From: Lunularia cruciata
Taxonomy: Eukaryota; Streptophyta; Marchantiopsida; Lunulariales; Lunulariaceae
Reading direction: 5' to 3'
DNA length: 64,000 nucleotides
Assembly: GCA_948567375.1 (NCBI GenBank)
Contig: OX419759.1
Location: 15,468,744 to 15,532,743, forward strand
Part shown: positions 10,750 through 22,300 of the stretch, in pieces
Layout of the letters: the number at the start of each line of letters is the position of its first letter
How positions within the stretch are numbered: position 1 is the first letter of the stretch
Notes under the pieces: generated by a model
The model's database searches: none
Told to the model about the DNA's origin: nothing
What the model saw: the letters and a program-made list of their open reading frames with translations, nothing else
Program-made: the position numbers and the translations under genes

Positions 10750-11166
10750 CAGAAACAGAAATATTTAAACTTTCGAGCCGGATGGAGAATTCGGCCCGGT
10801 CTGGAGTTCAAGTCCGAAGCACAAGAAATAAAATTTTCGGTCCGGACTGGAACTCAACGAGCAGAATATAGATTTTCGGGTGGACAAGGGAGTTCGGGCC
10901 GAAGTTTGGGCTTCAGCCGTAACAAAATTATCTCCTCGGGGAAAACAAATGTTGGAATTCAGCATAGACGGGTCGAATTGCCTGGGCGAGTTCCTTGGGC
11001 TTCGAGTCCACCGTAAGAAATTAACCGAGTGTAATCCATGTCGGGCCAGGGAGTCCAGCAAACAGAAATGACTAGAATCGAATGACTCGATTGACTAATT
11101 ACACTTTTGGACCTGGTGGAGGGTTAAGCCCGATTAGAATTCATCCAAAAGAAATAACTAGAGCTC
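10750..11166. other. GC-richer unassigned stretch
   Basis: This stretch is clearly richer in G+C and CpG than its surroundings and has overlapping open frames on both strands (plus 10597-11016, minus 10765-11061). Neither frame shows a domain I recognise, and the plus frame runs straight through the fold-back and the tandem repeat, so I do not call a gene. It may be former flanking or untranslated sequence of the receptor kinase locus. Confidence 0.4.
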
Positions 11167-11178
11167 ATGTAAAACAAT
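11167..11178. repeat. target-site duplication, 3' side of the non-LTR element
   Basis: ATGTAAAACAAT here is repeated exactly at 15683-15694. The two copies bracket the minus-strand element, as expected for target-primed reverse transcription. Confidence 0.75.
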
Positions 11179-11440
11179 GAAGAAAAAGGCGACCGCGTAA
11201 GAAAAAAGAAGGATGGGAAGACCCATCAAGCCGGTACAAGGGGGAGACAAAAAAGGTAACATGGGGCTAAGCCCCAATAGAGTCTGTATGAAAAATCTGC
11301 CCTACCGCACCTAAGATATCCGAGCTATGCAAGTCGTACTGTCTATACACAACCGGAGCATCCGAAGAAACATCACCTAATGTGATTGCTCTCCTATGGA
11401 TTGCACCAGTCACTGCCCTCTGTAGAGCAATGGACACACG

Positions 11441-14400
11441 CTATCTAAAGTAAACTACAAAGTATGAGATTGAGAGTGGTACCCCTTGACACCTAACATG
11501 ATAAGCTCTTGTGCACTCCTTGACAAATGTGTCAAATGCCGTGTCCATCGCTCCATATAACTCCAAGGCTAGAGGAACAAAGAGGTGACCTCGCTGCATG
11601 CCCCTATACTTCGAGACCTTGCAACCTGCTGCTGCACTCGCTGCCCATCCAGGGAGATGAGTAATCACTCCCTCCGAAACCATATCCCGCGTAGGGTCCG
11701 TGACCACGACATCCGCTATTGTCACCTGATCATCTCGGACCAAGTATAAGTCTGCCATGACACATGTTGTATGCAACGCATACGAACGCTCCCTCCAAGC
11801 CAAGTATCCACTCTCTCGCGCCATAGCAAACACTATGTCTCTAATGGCATCATGGGTAGCTATCCTCTGTCCTCCAAAAGGACACCATGTCATGTGGACC
11901 GCCGCTGTATCTAGTGTAGAACCACACTCACAAGTGAGTAGTGAAGATGTAGATGGGTGGACCAAACCTAGGCAAAACCTCATCGCTGTAGAGAAAGTAG
12001 ACGGTGCGAGTCGGAAAGCCCTAATGCATGGTCGAGCTAGGATCCACGAGCCTGCACCCTTGCCGGAGCAAGAGCATAGACATGCTCTAGTAGCCTGAGG
12101 AATGGACGAGTCAACTAAGAGAGAATGTAGCGTATGCTCACACTGTCGCTCCATCAAGGAAGATTGTAGACCTCTAGTCTATGAGCCGGCCTGTCTCTCA
12201 CTCAAGATGAACCTCTGATGGCTATTATGGTAGCACACCATGGACTAAGAAGGCAAGGAACCCCAACTCCATCATACTCCTCCAAGGCTAACACTCCAAG
12301 ACTCAAGACATTGCTCACTAGAGAACTCAATGAGAGAGAGATAGTTGCAAATGAAAGGATGATGAGTACCTCTTCTCCTCTTGTTTATATACTTGTGAAA
12401 TAGTTACATACCAAAGTTACTAATTACCGTAGTAACTCAAGTTACTAGACTAAAAGTCAAGTAAAGTCAAAAAGTAGAAAGGAATATCCATTCACATGGG
12501 CATATTCCCCTAAGCATGTGGTCTTATCTTGACCCAACCACTAAGTCAAGGATTCCTTCACATGGGCTATCCTTGGACTAAAGAAGAATCCAAACCAAAA
12601 AGGCTTGCGGGCCCAAGAGTTCTCAACTCTTTCCTCAAAGCCAAACACCTAGGAATAATACCGAGTCAACACACTAAAATCCAAAATAGTGGTGCTCATC
12701 TTTTCTACTTCCTCTAAAGTAAGGTCCCTCCTATCTTAGCTATGACTAACTTTAGCTAACCATGACTAACATAGAACCATCCTTTATCTCTATATAAATA
12801 ATATCTCTTAAGTATTTGTAATACCAAGTTAAATATCACAATACCACACACATGCACATATGGGTGTTACAAGTCCAATCTGACAATAGTGAAGCAAACG
12901 GTGGAAAACCATCTTGTGCTCGTGGGGATAGACTATCTCTCATCTGCCGCAATAACACCTGGAGAGAAAAGGATCCTCCCTCCACCTCTGTCACATAAGT
13001 CTCCAAAACCGGCCTATCAACAACCACAAAACGAGAGGAAAGTAGGGGTGCCGAGAGAGCCCAACTTCCCAAAAATGCTATAGGTGCCATCTCCTCCATA
13101 GAAAGCAAGCCAACCCCACCACATGAGATTGGTAGAGCCGTCTGTCTACGTGCCAAATCCTTGTCACACACTCAAAAGTCCATAGTCCAATAATATCACC
13201 AAAGACTCCCATAATCCTCCTATCAAATGCTCTCAGACGTGATAGGAAGGACGGTGAGGGGGGAATTGTATAGATGAGGTAGGATGGTCGACAAGCAATA
13301 CTAGAAGAGAGTTTACCAAATGCCACCTGCGGATCTCCTAGTAATGGAAGGTCATCCACATGGAGAACATCCTCTGCAAGGGCAACGTCCAAGAAGCGTG
13401 TGACAAAATCCTCCGATCCTACTGCCATTCCAAGAACACAAAGTCCATCTAGGGATGTGATACACTCCTCTGGAAGTTCAAGGTGGGGAGGGATACCTAA
13501 AGGGGACCATGCCTTACACTTTGACACCTTGACTCTCAAGCCTACTAGATGTAGCTCGGTAGTCAAGTAGTCAAAGGCCTGCCTAATATGATCTACAAGG
13601 CCTACGATGTGTGTATCATTTGCCAAGGAGGGAAATACACAACCTGGCATGGCCAAAGTAGTAGATAGGAGAGCACTAAAGTGAGCCATGGCAAATACGG
13701 GCCCCCCCAAAGGATCTCCCTAACGTGTACCAACAACTGACTCCAAGACGGTGACTCCCTCTTGTGAACCACCATGCTGGTAGTAAAGGGAAGTAGGAGA
13801 GCCATAAAAAGACCGCACAAAAGGAATGAGACTCGCCAAGGATCCACCAACCTCCCTAAGCTCTCTAAAGATGGATGCACGTGAGACGCTATTAAAAGCA
13901 TTCTCAACATCCACCTGTAGGACGACCCACTCCGGATGGATATCTAGGAGTGCTCTAATGCATAGTGATATAGCCTCACATCCACCAAGTGTAGCTACTC
14001 CAAACTGATGTGGACTAAGGTGCTGTTGAAAGTGAGAATGATGCTGAAGGACAATGGTACGACTGACCAAACGCAAAAAGATCTTTCCACTAGCAATCGG
14101 TCTAATGCCTCCCGTGTCCTTCTCAATTGCGAGAAGTCGACTAGCACCTAAGACCCAACTAACAGACATAGGAATGTCTCCTCTCGCTACTGCTGTAGCC
14201 ACTTGAAACAACTCGGTAAAACCACTAGAAGGATCATCTGCTTGGAAGCAATCTCTAAGGTGCTCATAAACCATCCCTGACAAGCCTCCTGAGGAAAGGC
14301 GAGGGGCAGTGCACAATGCTTGTGCAAATAGCGACCTATCAAGACATAAAGGCTGCTCAGACTGATAATCTAAGACCTCTAGTAGTAGTCTCTCTACTGC

Positions 14401-15130
14401 TATAGGATGCAATGAGCGTAGGGAAGAGATGGTCTCATCAGTAGGCTATAGACAAAAGGTGTAGCGCTCGTGCTGCTCTACTAAACTCTCCCGCCTGACC
14501 CAATGTCCTACATCGTCATAATTGAGTGGAATCTATGGTATCCTGTGGCGATGCTTGTCTCCTAAATCGTGTAGCCCTAACAGACTCCTCTTGAAGGGCT
14601 GCCCAATCCCCTGCTCGGAATCAATGAAATCTAGCCGCCACCTCTCTATGCCCCGTACGTCCCCCTCTAGCATAACGAAGACACCATCAAGGGAGTAGGA
14701 GGAATAGGAACCACACAAACTCGTCCAAGGGATCACATGCGTAACGATCCAGTGGTAGGCAAAAAGCCTATCTAGCCTCATCATAGAGTGTGCGGGGTAG
14801 CCTATGGAATAGACGTGGACATGGAAAACTAGTCTCAAATAACCCCAAAATGCAACCCGCCTGAGAAGCTAACCACTCCCACGACTCGATCGGTATCCCT
14901 AGAACAATCAACAAAGGTATAGAAGAAGCGTGCGTAATCCCGAGTGTCACTGCTATTGCTATCAATGTGGTTGCTCTTCTTACGTGGGCATCCCAAGTGG
15001 TCCAATCATAGTCCTTGTGCATCCTTCCCACATGGGTCTTTACACCTTAAGAGGTAAAGCGTCGGTGACACACCGGGCATGGTGTATCCCGACCCGCTCT
15101 AGGCGACCCCACATGGGAAGGTGTAGCCAT
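11441..15130 (-). pseudogene. retroelement polyprotein: C2H2 finger, RT, CCHC, endonuclease-like domain
   Basis: Start chosen at ATG 15130. CPVCHRRFTS, then TAA (15049-15047), then GVKTHVGRMH forms a C2H2 finger interrupted by one stop; the third copy of the family has CAA at that codon. After several frame changes (15031-14412) the RT begins: GLSGMVYEHL, IEKDTGGIRPIASGK (about 14115), LGGCEAISL, LQVDVENAFNSVSR (about 13915), then TAG (13722-13720) just before GDPLGGP. The catalytic Y/F-A-D-D box reads LANDTH (about 13626), with one Asp lost. A frame change lies near 13165. The C-terminal part holds CECG-x8-H-x3-C (from 11932) followed by Glu, Asp and Asp (VMADLYLV, TIADVVV, near 11790-11710), consistent with a restriction-like nuclease. 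A solo LTR splits the ORF between 12871 and 12180. Confidence 0.85.
12180..12871 (-). repeat. solo LTR (family C) inside the non-LTR element
   Basis: A 692-bp LTR on the minus strand, starting TGTAACACCC at 12871 and ending CTCATA at 12180 (the other copies suggest an original CA end). It is flanked by AGTC at 12176-12179 and 12872-12875, a 4-bp target duplication. Removing the LTR and one AGTC joins the two halves of the retroelement ORF in frame. The same LTR occurs at 28562-29255 and 62538-63227. TGTAACACCC starts are common in plant Ty3 LTRs, but the internal part of this family is not in the window. Confidence 0.9.
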
Positions 15131-15682
15131 GGCTAGCACAAGAATAATGAAAGTAACACACGATACTCCTCTCCATATTTCCCCATATCTGCAAAACCAC
15201 AACCCTCACATGCCAACTCACATAAGAAAACAATCTCTCCAAACCCTAAATCTATAAACTCTCATAACTTTCAATTTCCATCTCCAAAATTTTCAAATTA
15301 AATTCCCATGGAATTTAATCATGAAGACCAAGAGATTAGAAATGAAAATTCCCAACCCATCACTCTCAATGTATAATGATCACGCTCAACCCTAAAGAAA
15401 GCTAAAAATCTTCATAACTTTCTACTCCATTCTCCATAGTCTTCAATCTAGGTGCCAATGGAACCGAAATTGAAAAAACAAAGAGAATCGACTATTCACT
15501 CGAATGCTACATGCTAGAGAGCACTCAGAAACTATCAAAATTGTCTCATGTCTCTCCCTCTCCTCTCCCGTCTCCACACTCTCCCGCAGCTCCCTCCGCT
15601 CCTACCAAGCAGCCTCCGCTAAGCCTCCGTTGGTCCAAGTAGGCAATGCGCATGTAAGCAGGTACGCAGAACATTAGCACTT

Positions 15683-15694
15683 ATGTAAAACAAT
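15683..15694. repeat. target-site duplication, 5' side of the non-LTR element
   Basis: Second exact copy of ATGTAAAACAAT (first at 11167-11178). It marks the 5' end of the element at about 15682. Confidence 0.75.
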
Positions 15695-18121
15695 CAGACT
15701 TTTGAACCTACCATGGATTTCCGCTCAAAGAAATGGCAAGAAATCTTGTTCAACTTTTTGGGGAAGTATCGAGGTTCAAATGTTTGTCTGATATTTTTGA
15801 GTATGTCGCTGATGTCGCTAGTTGCATTTTCTATTTATTATCTATTTACGGAAACTATATTTGCTATGTATATTGAGAGATTTGGATATTTGCACCCCCG
15901 CCTCTCGCACATTTAGAGCACCTATCATTTCGAGCATTTGCGGGCCGCTCGCTTTTGGTACGACAGGAAACGGGTGCAAATGTTCACTTCTGGTCCAAAA
16001 GAGGATGTAATACAGTTATATATATATATTATTTAATAAATTATTTAAAATGATCTGTAGTGAATAATTTTTTTCATTTTTAGGGGCAAATCTTTTGTCC
16101 TTAGTAGTATAGGATTCATTTTACTCGTTGTATTTTGTATTATAAATATTTATATCTAAAAATAAATATATTTATCATTCAATAAACTATTAAAATTTCA
16201 AAGTAAGTACTTCTTTATTATTTCTTTTGGTTTCATCCTTTAGGGGTAATCTTTTGTCCTTAGTAACATACAATTTGTTCATGTCAGTTCGTCCAATGCG
16301 GTTATGATCCAGTGTGGCTACACATGTGGTACCAAAATTTGATCTTTAGCTGAAAGCCTTACTGGATAGGGATTTGAGCCCTATCGAGTAAGGCTTTTGG
16401 CTAAAGATCAAATTTTGGATTTGAGCACTACTTGGATACAAGGATTGCTATCCTCCACCACAATCTTCCAAGGATTGCTAGGTGTTAGATGGTGGTAACA
16501 AGCATGGATAGAGTTTCATTGATTTGTCCATCCAAAAATTACTACATAGAAAAGAATGTGAATTTGACCGAGCGTGATGAGAATAGAGATGCTCTTGAGA
16601 CTTGACATGATAAGAGTAAACTTGGTTTTTGGCTTTGTCTTTTGTGGCACCCAAAATCTGACTTCTAATTGGAAGTAGGACTTTGAGTTATTTTTATTAC
16701 ATTCAAGTGTTCTCCTTTGCAGTTCACAAATGTGGATATTACTTGAGATTGCAACTTCATCCTTAGTGGCAGTTTGTCCTTGGTTTTTGGTGGAATTCAC
16801 TTGGTTTCTAATGGTGTTTGTCCTTAATGGCTTACAAAATACAATTTATTTTTGGAACTCATTTCTAAGAGGAATTTGTGTTGGAAATTAATTCTCAAAA
16901 GGAATTAGAGGAACTCAAAAACACCATATAGATGGAGAGTTTAGGGTTAGAGCAAGAGTGGAGAACTTTGCCTCTATCACAACATTTGTAATGCCCCAAC
17001 TAGTTTGCTCAAACTCTCAAGTGTTAGTCTTGGCAATCATAGTTATACCAATAGTTGCTCAAGGACTACTCAATGACAGTTAGATTTTGTGTTAGGGTTA
17101 TTGATCACACAATTAGAGATTTTGTTTGCACCGTTAGGTGGACCATCAGATTGGCCATCAATAGTATCATTAGGGTTGGAGTTCTAGGTCAAGTTAGAGG
17201 GATATACCTTCAAAGTGCATCTCCAAATAACTCACTTCTTTCATGTTGAGCATTTGACTCTTGGCTATGGTGTACAAAGGTGGCAAGCATCACTTGGAGT
17301 CTCTTAGCTAGAGTGGTTGTGACTTGACTGTGTAATGAGAGCCAATGCTTGGTTATACATCAAGTTAAGTGTTGAGTTTTTTATTTGAGTTGAGTAGGTG
17401 ATCAAATTGATTACTTCGGAGAAGTGAGTCAAGGAGAAATTGGGAGCGTTGGTGGTATCTCCAAGCCTGATATAATTGATGGTTCCTTTTGATTGTTATT
17501 ACTTGATTTCAATTTTAGTTCAGTAGATCATGTGCAAAAGTGTTGCTATTGATTTTGACAATTAGGTGTGCAGTCTACAAAAGTGCTATACAAATTTCTT
17601 GAAATTGAGGTTGATTTGAGATTGTGAGTGTTTGATTTTGATGATTGGAAAGACCAATATGTGAGTGAGGGTGGTTAAAGCTAGCAAATTGAGCCAAGAT
17701 GCAAAATTTGAGTTGGTTCTAGGAGCCTATCTCGATGAATTAGGGTTATGGAGTTCTCCATCTTCTATATTGGAGAGATTGGTTACTTTAGCGGAGGATT
17801 TAAGAGTTCTCCATATTGGCAAAAGGCTTGGAGATCTATCAAATTGGCAAAGGTTATCCAAAGTTGGAGGTTGCTTGAGTCAAGGTCAAATATGGTGGAG
17901 GTTTCTCTAAGTAGTGCTTGAGTTGGTGGAGGTTAGCTAAATTGGCCAACTAGGGCAAGAAGAAAGACCTCATTGGCTAAATTTTCAGATTGGCAAAAGG
18001 CTTGGAGAACCTTGGATCTTTGGTTCCTAGATTGATGCCTTAGCTAATTGGTCCACCCTCATTTGTTGTACTTATCAAAGGGAGAAAGGCCTTAAACGGG
18101 GAACAATTAGGCTCAAATAGG
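15695..18121. other. gene-free interval before the long gypsy element
   Basis: No coding homology found. The frame 15713-15916 (67 codons, hydrophobic middle) matches nothing I know and lies in what was the target DNA of the retroelement. Two similar 35-40-bp blocks (around 16077-16116 and 16240-16276) share AGGGG-AATCTTTTGTCCTTAGTA. A strong hairpin is at 16332-16418. TGTAATGCCCC at about 16989 looks like a Ty3-type LTR start, but I found no matching end. Confidence 0.5.
16332..16418. repeat. 40-bp inverted repeat with 7-nt loop
   Basis: Arms 16332-16371 and 16379-16418 pair over 40 positions with about three mismatches and no bulge. The RNA would form a long hairpin of roughly small-RNA-precursor size. 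No flanking target duplication was noticed, so it may be a hairpin-forming transcript, a small inverted-repeat element, or a local fold-back. Confidence 0.9.
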
Positions 18122-19075
18122 TATGAGATATATCATCTATGAGAAGACACATAAGAGAAAGTACGGGCTGAAGATGTATTATGTGACCTTGACATCTTAT
18201 AAGATGTGCATGAAATGACCTACAAACTGACATGTACCATTACAAGATGAGAACCTATGAGAATGTATAGTAATAGACAGTCTAAAATATTTAGAACTAT
18301 GATTGTGTCAAGGAATGTATATCTTAGTATAGAGAAATCTAAGGGATGGAGCAATTAGACATTTATTGTGGTAGCACACGAGAGAGGCAACAACCATATG
18401 TGTTGTTAAAAGGTAAGGAGAATTCCTTTAGGGTTTAGACACTTGTACATAAGTGAGCTTGTGCCCTTGAGTAAGGTTTGGTCATTCTAGAAGAATCATT
18501 ATTAGACACACGATCCCTTGTAAGTGGATAAAATGGCTCAACATAATCAGTGTGTCATAATCACTAACTAAAGCCATTGTTAGGTGTGGTTATGAGAATT
18601 GATTCATGTGCTTGTGTTGAAAATTCATACTTAATTGATCAAATAGTTGTCATTAGTAAAGAGACTCCATTTTTCTTGAGTTTTGACTCTACTTGTGAGT
18701 GATTTGGAGGCCATTTTCCAAGTTGTGAGTGTGTATTTGTGTGAGGTAGTGCTCTTTGTCTTGCTCATTGCACAATTTGTCTAATCTTGGAGTGCACTAT
18801 AGCACAGTCCAAAGCACTAAATTAGCTATCTTGAGGGTGAAATACCATAAAGGCTAAAGGGTTCATATGGATGACAAACCTATGAGTCATTTTCAAGGTT
18901 AAGTGTCCAAGGATGAAGTTTGTTCCTTAGTAGAGCTATGATCGTTACGTGAATCTTGACTATTGTTCCTCACCAAGCCAAGTGAAAGGCCGGCCATGAA
19001 GGGACTATCACATTATTTCATTCTTCTTATATCATCTAGTTCCCTCCACTATGTGATTGAGCCAACCCACCAACA
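18122..19075 (+). repeat. 5' LTR of the long gypsy element
   Basis: About 954 bp, similar throughout to 31791-32720. Shared landmarks include GCATTTATTGTGGT-like, TTTAGGGTTTAG-CAC, CTCCATTTTTCTTGAGTTTTGA, CTTAATCTTGGAGTGCA-like and AGTAGAGCTATGATC. It ends CCCACCAACA at 19075. The start at 18122 (TATGAG, with TG probably decayed to TA) is inferred from the TGTGCC start of the other copy. Confidence 0.75.
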
Positions 19076-19399
19076 TTTTTGGCATTGTTGCTGGTTGACG
19101 TATATGTCATCTCTACTACTTTCTACAACTTGCTCAAGATGTGCTTATTCTATTCCACACCAAAAGAACACTACTCTTCTACACTACTTCACTACTCTTG
19201 TGTCTATAGTAATTCTTGCTAATCTTCAGATTCAATGATTATTGCAAGAAAGGCCTTTCATGGCAATTAGTTCTGCCCAAGGAAACCAATCTACCAACTC
19301 CAATAGTGTGCAGTCACACAAGTTCCCTTTGTAGGAATGATACCTTTCTCTATTTCTATGATTCATATAGCTACCATTGCAATGGCATCAACTTCAAGA

Positions 19400-20640
19400 C
19401 AAAATAGTTGTATATCTCCCTAAAAGACAATGTTCATTGGGAAAGAAGACTTCAAATCATTCTTAAAACATTTTGTGAATGTTTGTAAGGCACAAAATAT
19501 CTTGGATGATATTGCCATGACATGTTATTTGACTCACATAATGGTTTTTGAGTGGTCTTACTTAAGCCTGACAAACAAGTTATGCATTGATATAGGATGA
19601 AGGATGACAAGTAGACATATTGTCAATACGATGAGAATAACTTAAGGACAAGGTTAACAAGCTTTGCAATGGACATATTGAAACCATGCAAGCATTTATT
19701 CAAAGGTTCCAATACATATCATCAATAATCACACCAACACCAGATCTTACTATGGCTCTTAGTGGCTTAAGGATGCATTGCTCAAGATTTTTCAAAAATT
19801 CTTCATCTACAACAATACTATTACATTAGCTCAAGCATTCATGGAAGCAAAATGTTGGGCTTAAGCTATTGAGTGGGACATAACTATAGATTCTAACAAC
19901 CTAATTACTTCTACAAAGGAGCTCCCATAATTGTGCCAGTCCAATACGTGGCACCAACTAGTACCCATATCTAATCATAGAATCTTATCATATAACCTTA
20001 CCAATTCTTGTAGCTTTTCTGGCTCAATTGAAGCTGCTAGTTCCTATAGCTACCAATGCTCCTATAGCAAACATCAAGATGGAGGACATCTTGGTGAAGT
20101 TAGAACAAATTGAGAATCTTCACTTAGCACAAAGCCTCAAGAAAGGAATCTAGTAAAAATTGCTATTAAGGGAGAGATCTCTTACACATGCTCAATGTGC
20201 CACCCTAGGCATTCCAAATTATTGTGTACATGTGGGAAGTATATACACAAATTGGCAAATTATAGAACACTTTGAAGACCTTGAGAGGAAGCTGCACATG
20301 TTGTGGATGTTGTCTTGTATCACAATAATTTCAACCAACACTTACAAGATACTCCTTTCTAAGAGGGAAGAAAAAATAGTGAAGGAAAAGGACCTCCCAA
20401 ACCCAATATGCATAGTCATATTTGTAGTGAGGAACACTATGCAAACCAATGTCCCAACAAGCCTACTCATTGCAGATTTTGCTCCACAATACATACCATG
20501 GATCAATGCCTAGAGTTCCAAAACTTTATTACTTAAAATCAAGGGCACTTGCACAATTGACCTGCAGAATAACACTGGTCCTAGCAAGAATCTATATTTC
20601 ATTATGCTTAAAGAATGCTCATCTATGGGAGAAACATTGC
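19400..20640 (+). pseudogene. gypsy gag remnant with two zinc knuckles
   Basis: The region downstream of the 5' LTR reads, in broken frames, as a helical gag-like core (for example HFVNVCKAQNILDDIAMTC near 19470 and AQAFMEAKCWA near 19830). Near 20415-20510 there are two knuckle-like motifs in one frame: CSEEHYANQC and CRFCSTIHTMDQC. The second fits C-x2-C-x3-H-x4-C. Many stops are present. Paired knuckles are usual for nucleocapsid regions, and the position between LTR and pol agrees. Confidence 0.65.
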
Positions 20641-20660
20641 CTACCAATAAAGGTGCTATT

Positions 20661-21272
20661 TGTAATACAAGCAGCTAGACATATTATCTAGAAGTGAAAA
20701 ATGGCTTGGTAACATCTAGAAGGATGTTGTGTATAATAGGCTTGGTAGATCAGACAAAGGTGTCACCAAAAGAGTACTTCTACTAATAGGGTAGAAACCA
20801 AAAATAGCCTTAAAACTTTAGAGCCAATTTTAGAGGTCTAAATGGATGAATTAGACCTTTAATATGGAAATATTTATTTCCTTTGGGAGAAAAGGCTTGC
20901 CTTCTCCCCTGTATGATTTTTCTTATTGAGAGCTTTCCAACGGTACCTCACCCATGCAATTTTGAGCTCCCTACAGGAAGATCCTCTAAAGATTCCCTTT
21001 AGTCAAACCCATTTGACCAACTAGTAGGACAAGGACTGATATGCCACCCATCCAAACAACTAATCCAAGGATGGAGCTTGCTGACAGGTCATCAATCCAT
21101 GTATTTGATCCAAGGGTTGAGCTTCTGTTGAGTGGGTCCTCTTTGCTATATAACAAAGAGAAGGTGCTCCTTTAGAGCATTGGAGGATTGAGTGTGAAAC
21201 TTGTGTTTTCTCTCTTGTATCTCTCTTGGAGAGTTCTCTTGTCCTTAGGCTATTATATAGGCAATTTTTACA
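20661..21272 (+). repeat. solo chromovirus LTR, TSD CTATT
   Basis: A 612-bp copy of the LTR found at 41201-41929 and 48920-49661, starting TGTAATACAAGC and ending TTTTTACA. CTATT flanks it exactly at 20656-20660 and 21273-21277, a clean 5-bp target duplication. It lacks the internal direct duplication (about 150 bp) of the longer copies. It sits in the gag-pol interval of the long gypsy element. Confidence 0.88.
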
Positions 21273-21299
21273 CTATTATATAGGCAATTGTGTTCTTAC

Positions 21300-22300
21300 A
21301 ACACATTCTCACCCTTATGTAGCACCTAATCCAAGCAATAGCCCTGATTTTGAGAACAATTCCTCTGAGGGTTTGGATGAAGAAACTATGCAAGATGAAG
21401 TCTTTCAACCCATTGTAGAAATATATATAGCTACAATTTCCTATGTTTGACACTTTGTCAAAGCAACCACCCGCTTCTATCATACATTTTTGCCAACTTG
21501 GCTAACACAAAAGCCAATATCATTGTCAAACAACTTTCTAGAGTATCCACTACAAAGTGTAGGAAACATATAATTTCTTGACAAAGAATCTATGGATTGG
21601 GAACTTTGTCCCACCAAGACCTATTGCTAATACATGCAACAAACTTGAACTATGGGAATTCTGCATACTACTCATGTTGATATAATTCTAATGGATCACC
21701 ATGTGTTCTACATAAAGGTCCATGATCCAAACATTCCAAGGAAGTATTGTTTCAAACTGTCACATTGACTCAAGGTCCTTGGTAAATATATGACAAATGG
21801 TTTATGGAAACCCTAGGGTTGAAGGGAATAGCCAAGAATTCCACTCTCCTCCAAATAACCAATGGGAGAAGATATCACCTTCTCTAAGTGTTGTGCAAAG
21901 TCCCTACCCTAATCGATGAGTAGACCTTCTTGGTCAAATATTTGAGAATGGATAAGCTTGCACTAGCACAATTTCCACTTTTATTGAGAGTCCCATGGTT
22001 GGTAGATGTTGATGTTGCCACCTCTTGGTGGATTGGTAAGTTGACATTGGAAAAAATTGAATCCTATTGTACTCTAGATGCACACAACTGAGCTTATGTC
22101 AAGCTCAGTTCATGAAGGAGAACGGGGCTTTAACATTGATGCATGGAACCTTTCTCATGTTGAAAAAAATGAGGAAATTGTGGATGCCATCACTAATTAT
22201 CTATCAAAACCAAGGAACAAATGAGTAGTTGTGCCACACTTGAGGTGGCAAGAGGCAAAAATCACACAACAAAGTCCTATTCTTTCTCCATGTTTGTGAA
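21300..22300 (+). pseudogene. gag-pol junction of the long gypsy element, decayed
   Basis: No clear protease motif could be read. The plus-strand frames are broken every 20-70 codons. An acidic stretch (SEGLDEETMQDEVFQP, about 21364) and a piece near 22180 reading IVDAITNYLSKP resemble gypsy pol linker sequence only weakly. I include it because it lies between recognisable gag and RT. Confidence 0.4.

Larger units (their letters stand above)
11179..15682 (-). mobile_element. non-LTR retrotransposon, restriction-like-endonuclease type, nearly full length
   Basis: A 4,504-bp interval, about 3,808 bp without the inserted solo LTR and its duplicated 4 bp, bracketed by the 12-bp repeat ATGTAAAACAAT. 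One ORF on the minus strand (15130 to 11441) has an N-terminal C2H2 finger, central RT, then a CCHC motif and a short C-terminal acidic-residue domain. No apurinic-type endonuclease domain precedes the RT, unlike plant L1 and RTE elements. That order is characteristic of the R2/NeSL/HERO-like groups. The 5' untranslated part is about 550 bp (15131-15682) and the 3' tail about 260 bp. There is no poly(A) tail. Two further copies of the family are in the window. Confidence 0.82.

Noticed and set aside
10597-11016. 139-codon plus-strand ORF as a gene
   Set aside because: It runs through the kinase relic, the 28-bp fold-back and a 33-bp tandem repeat, and has no domain.
11757-12098. 113-codon plus-strand ORF
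   Set aside because: Antisense to the CCHC and nuclease-like part of the non-LTR polyprotein.
12218-12403. ORF between the two halves of the non-LTR polyprotein as a small gene
   Set aside because: It lies inside the solo LTR and has a related minus-strand frame in the copy at 62538-63227.
11179-15682. Calling the non-LTR element an L1-type LINE
   Set aside because: No APE endonuclease precedes RT; a C2H2 finger does, and CCHC plus a nuclease-like domain follow it. No poly(A) tail.
15713-16010. Short ORFs with a hydrophobic segment as a membrane peptide gene
   Set aside because: No homology, no conserved copy, and AT-rich composition give such frames by chance.
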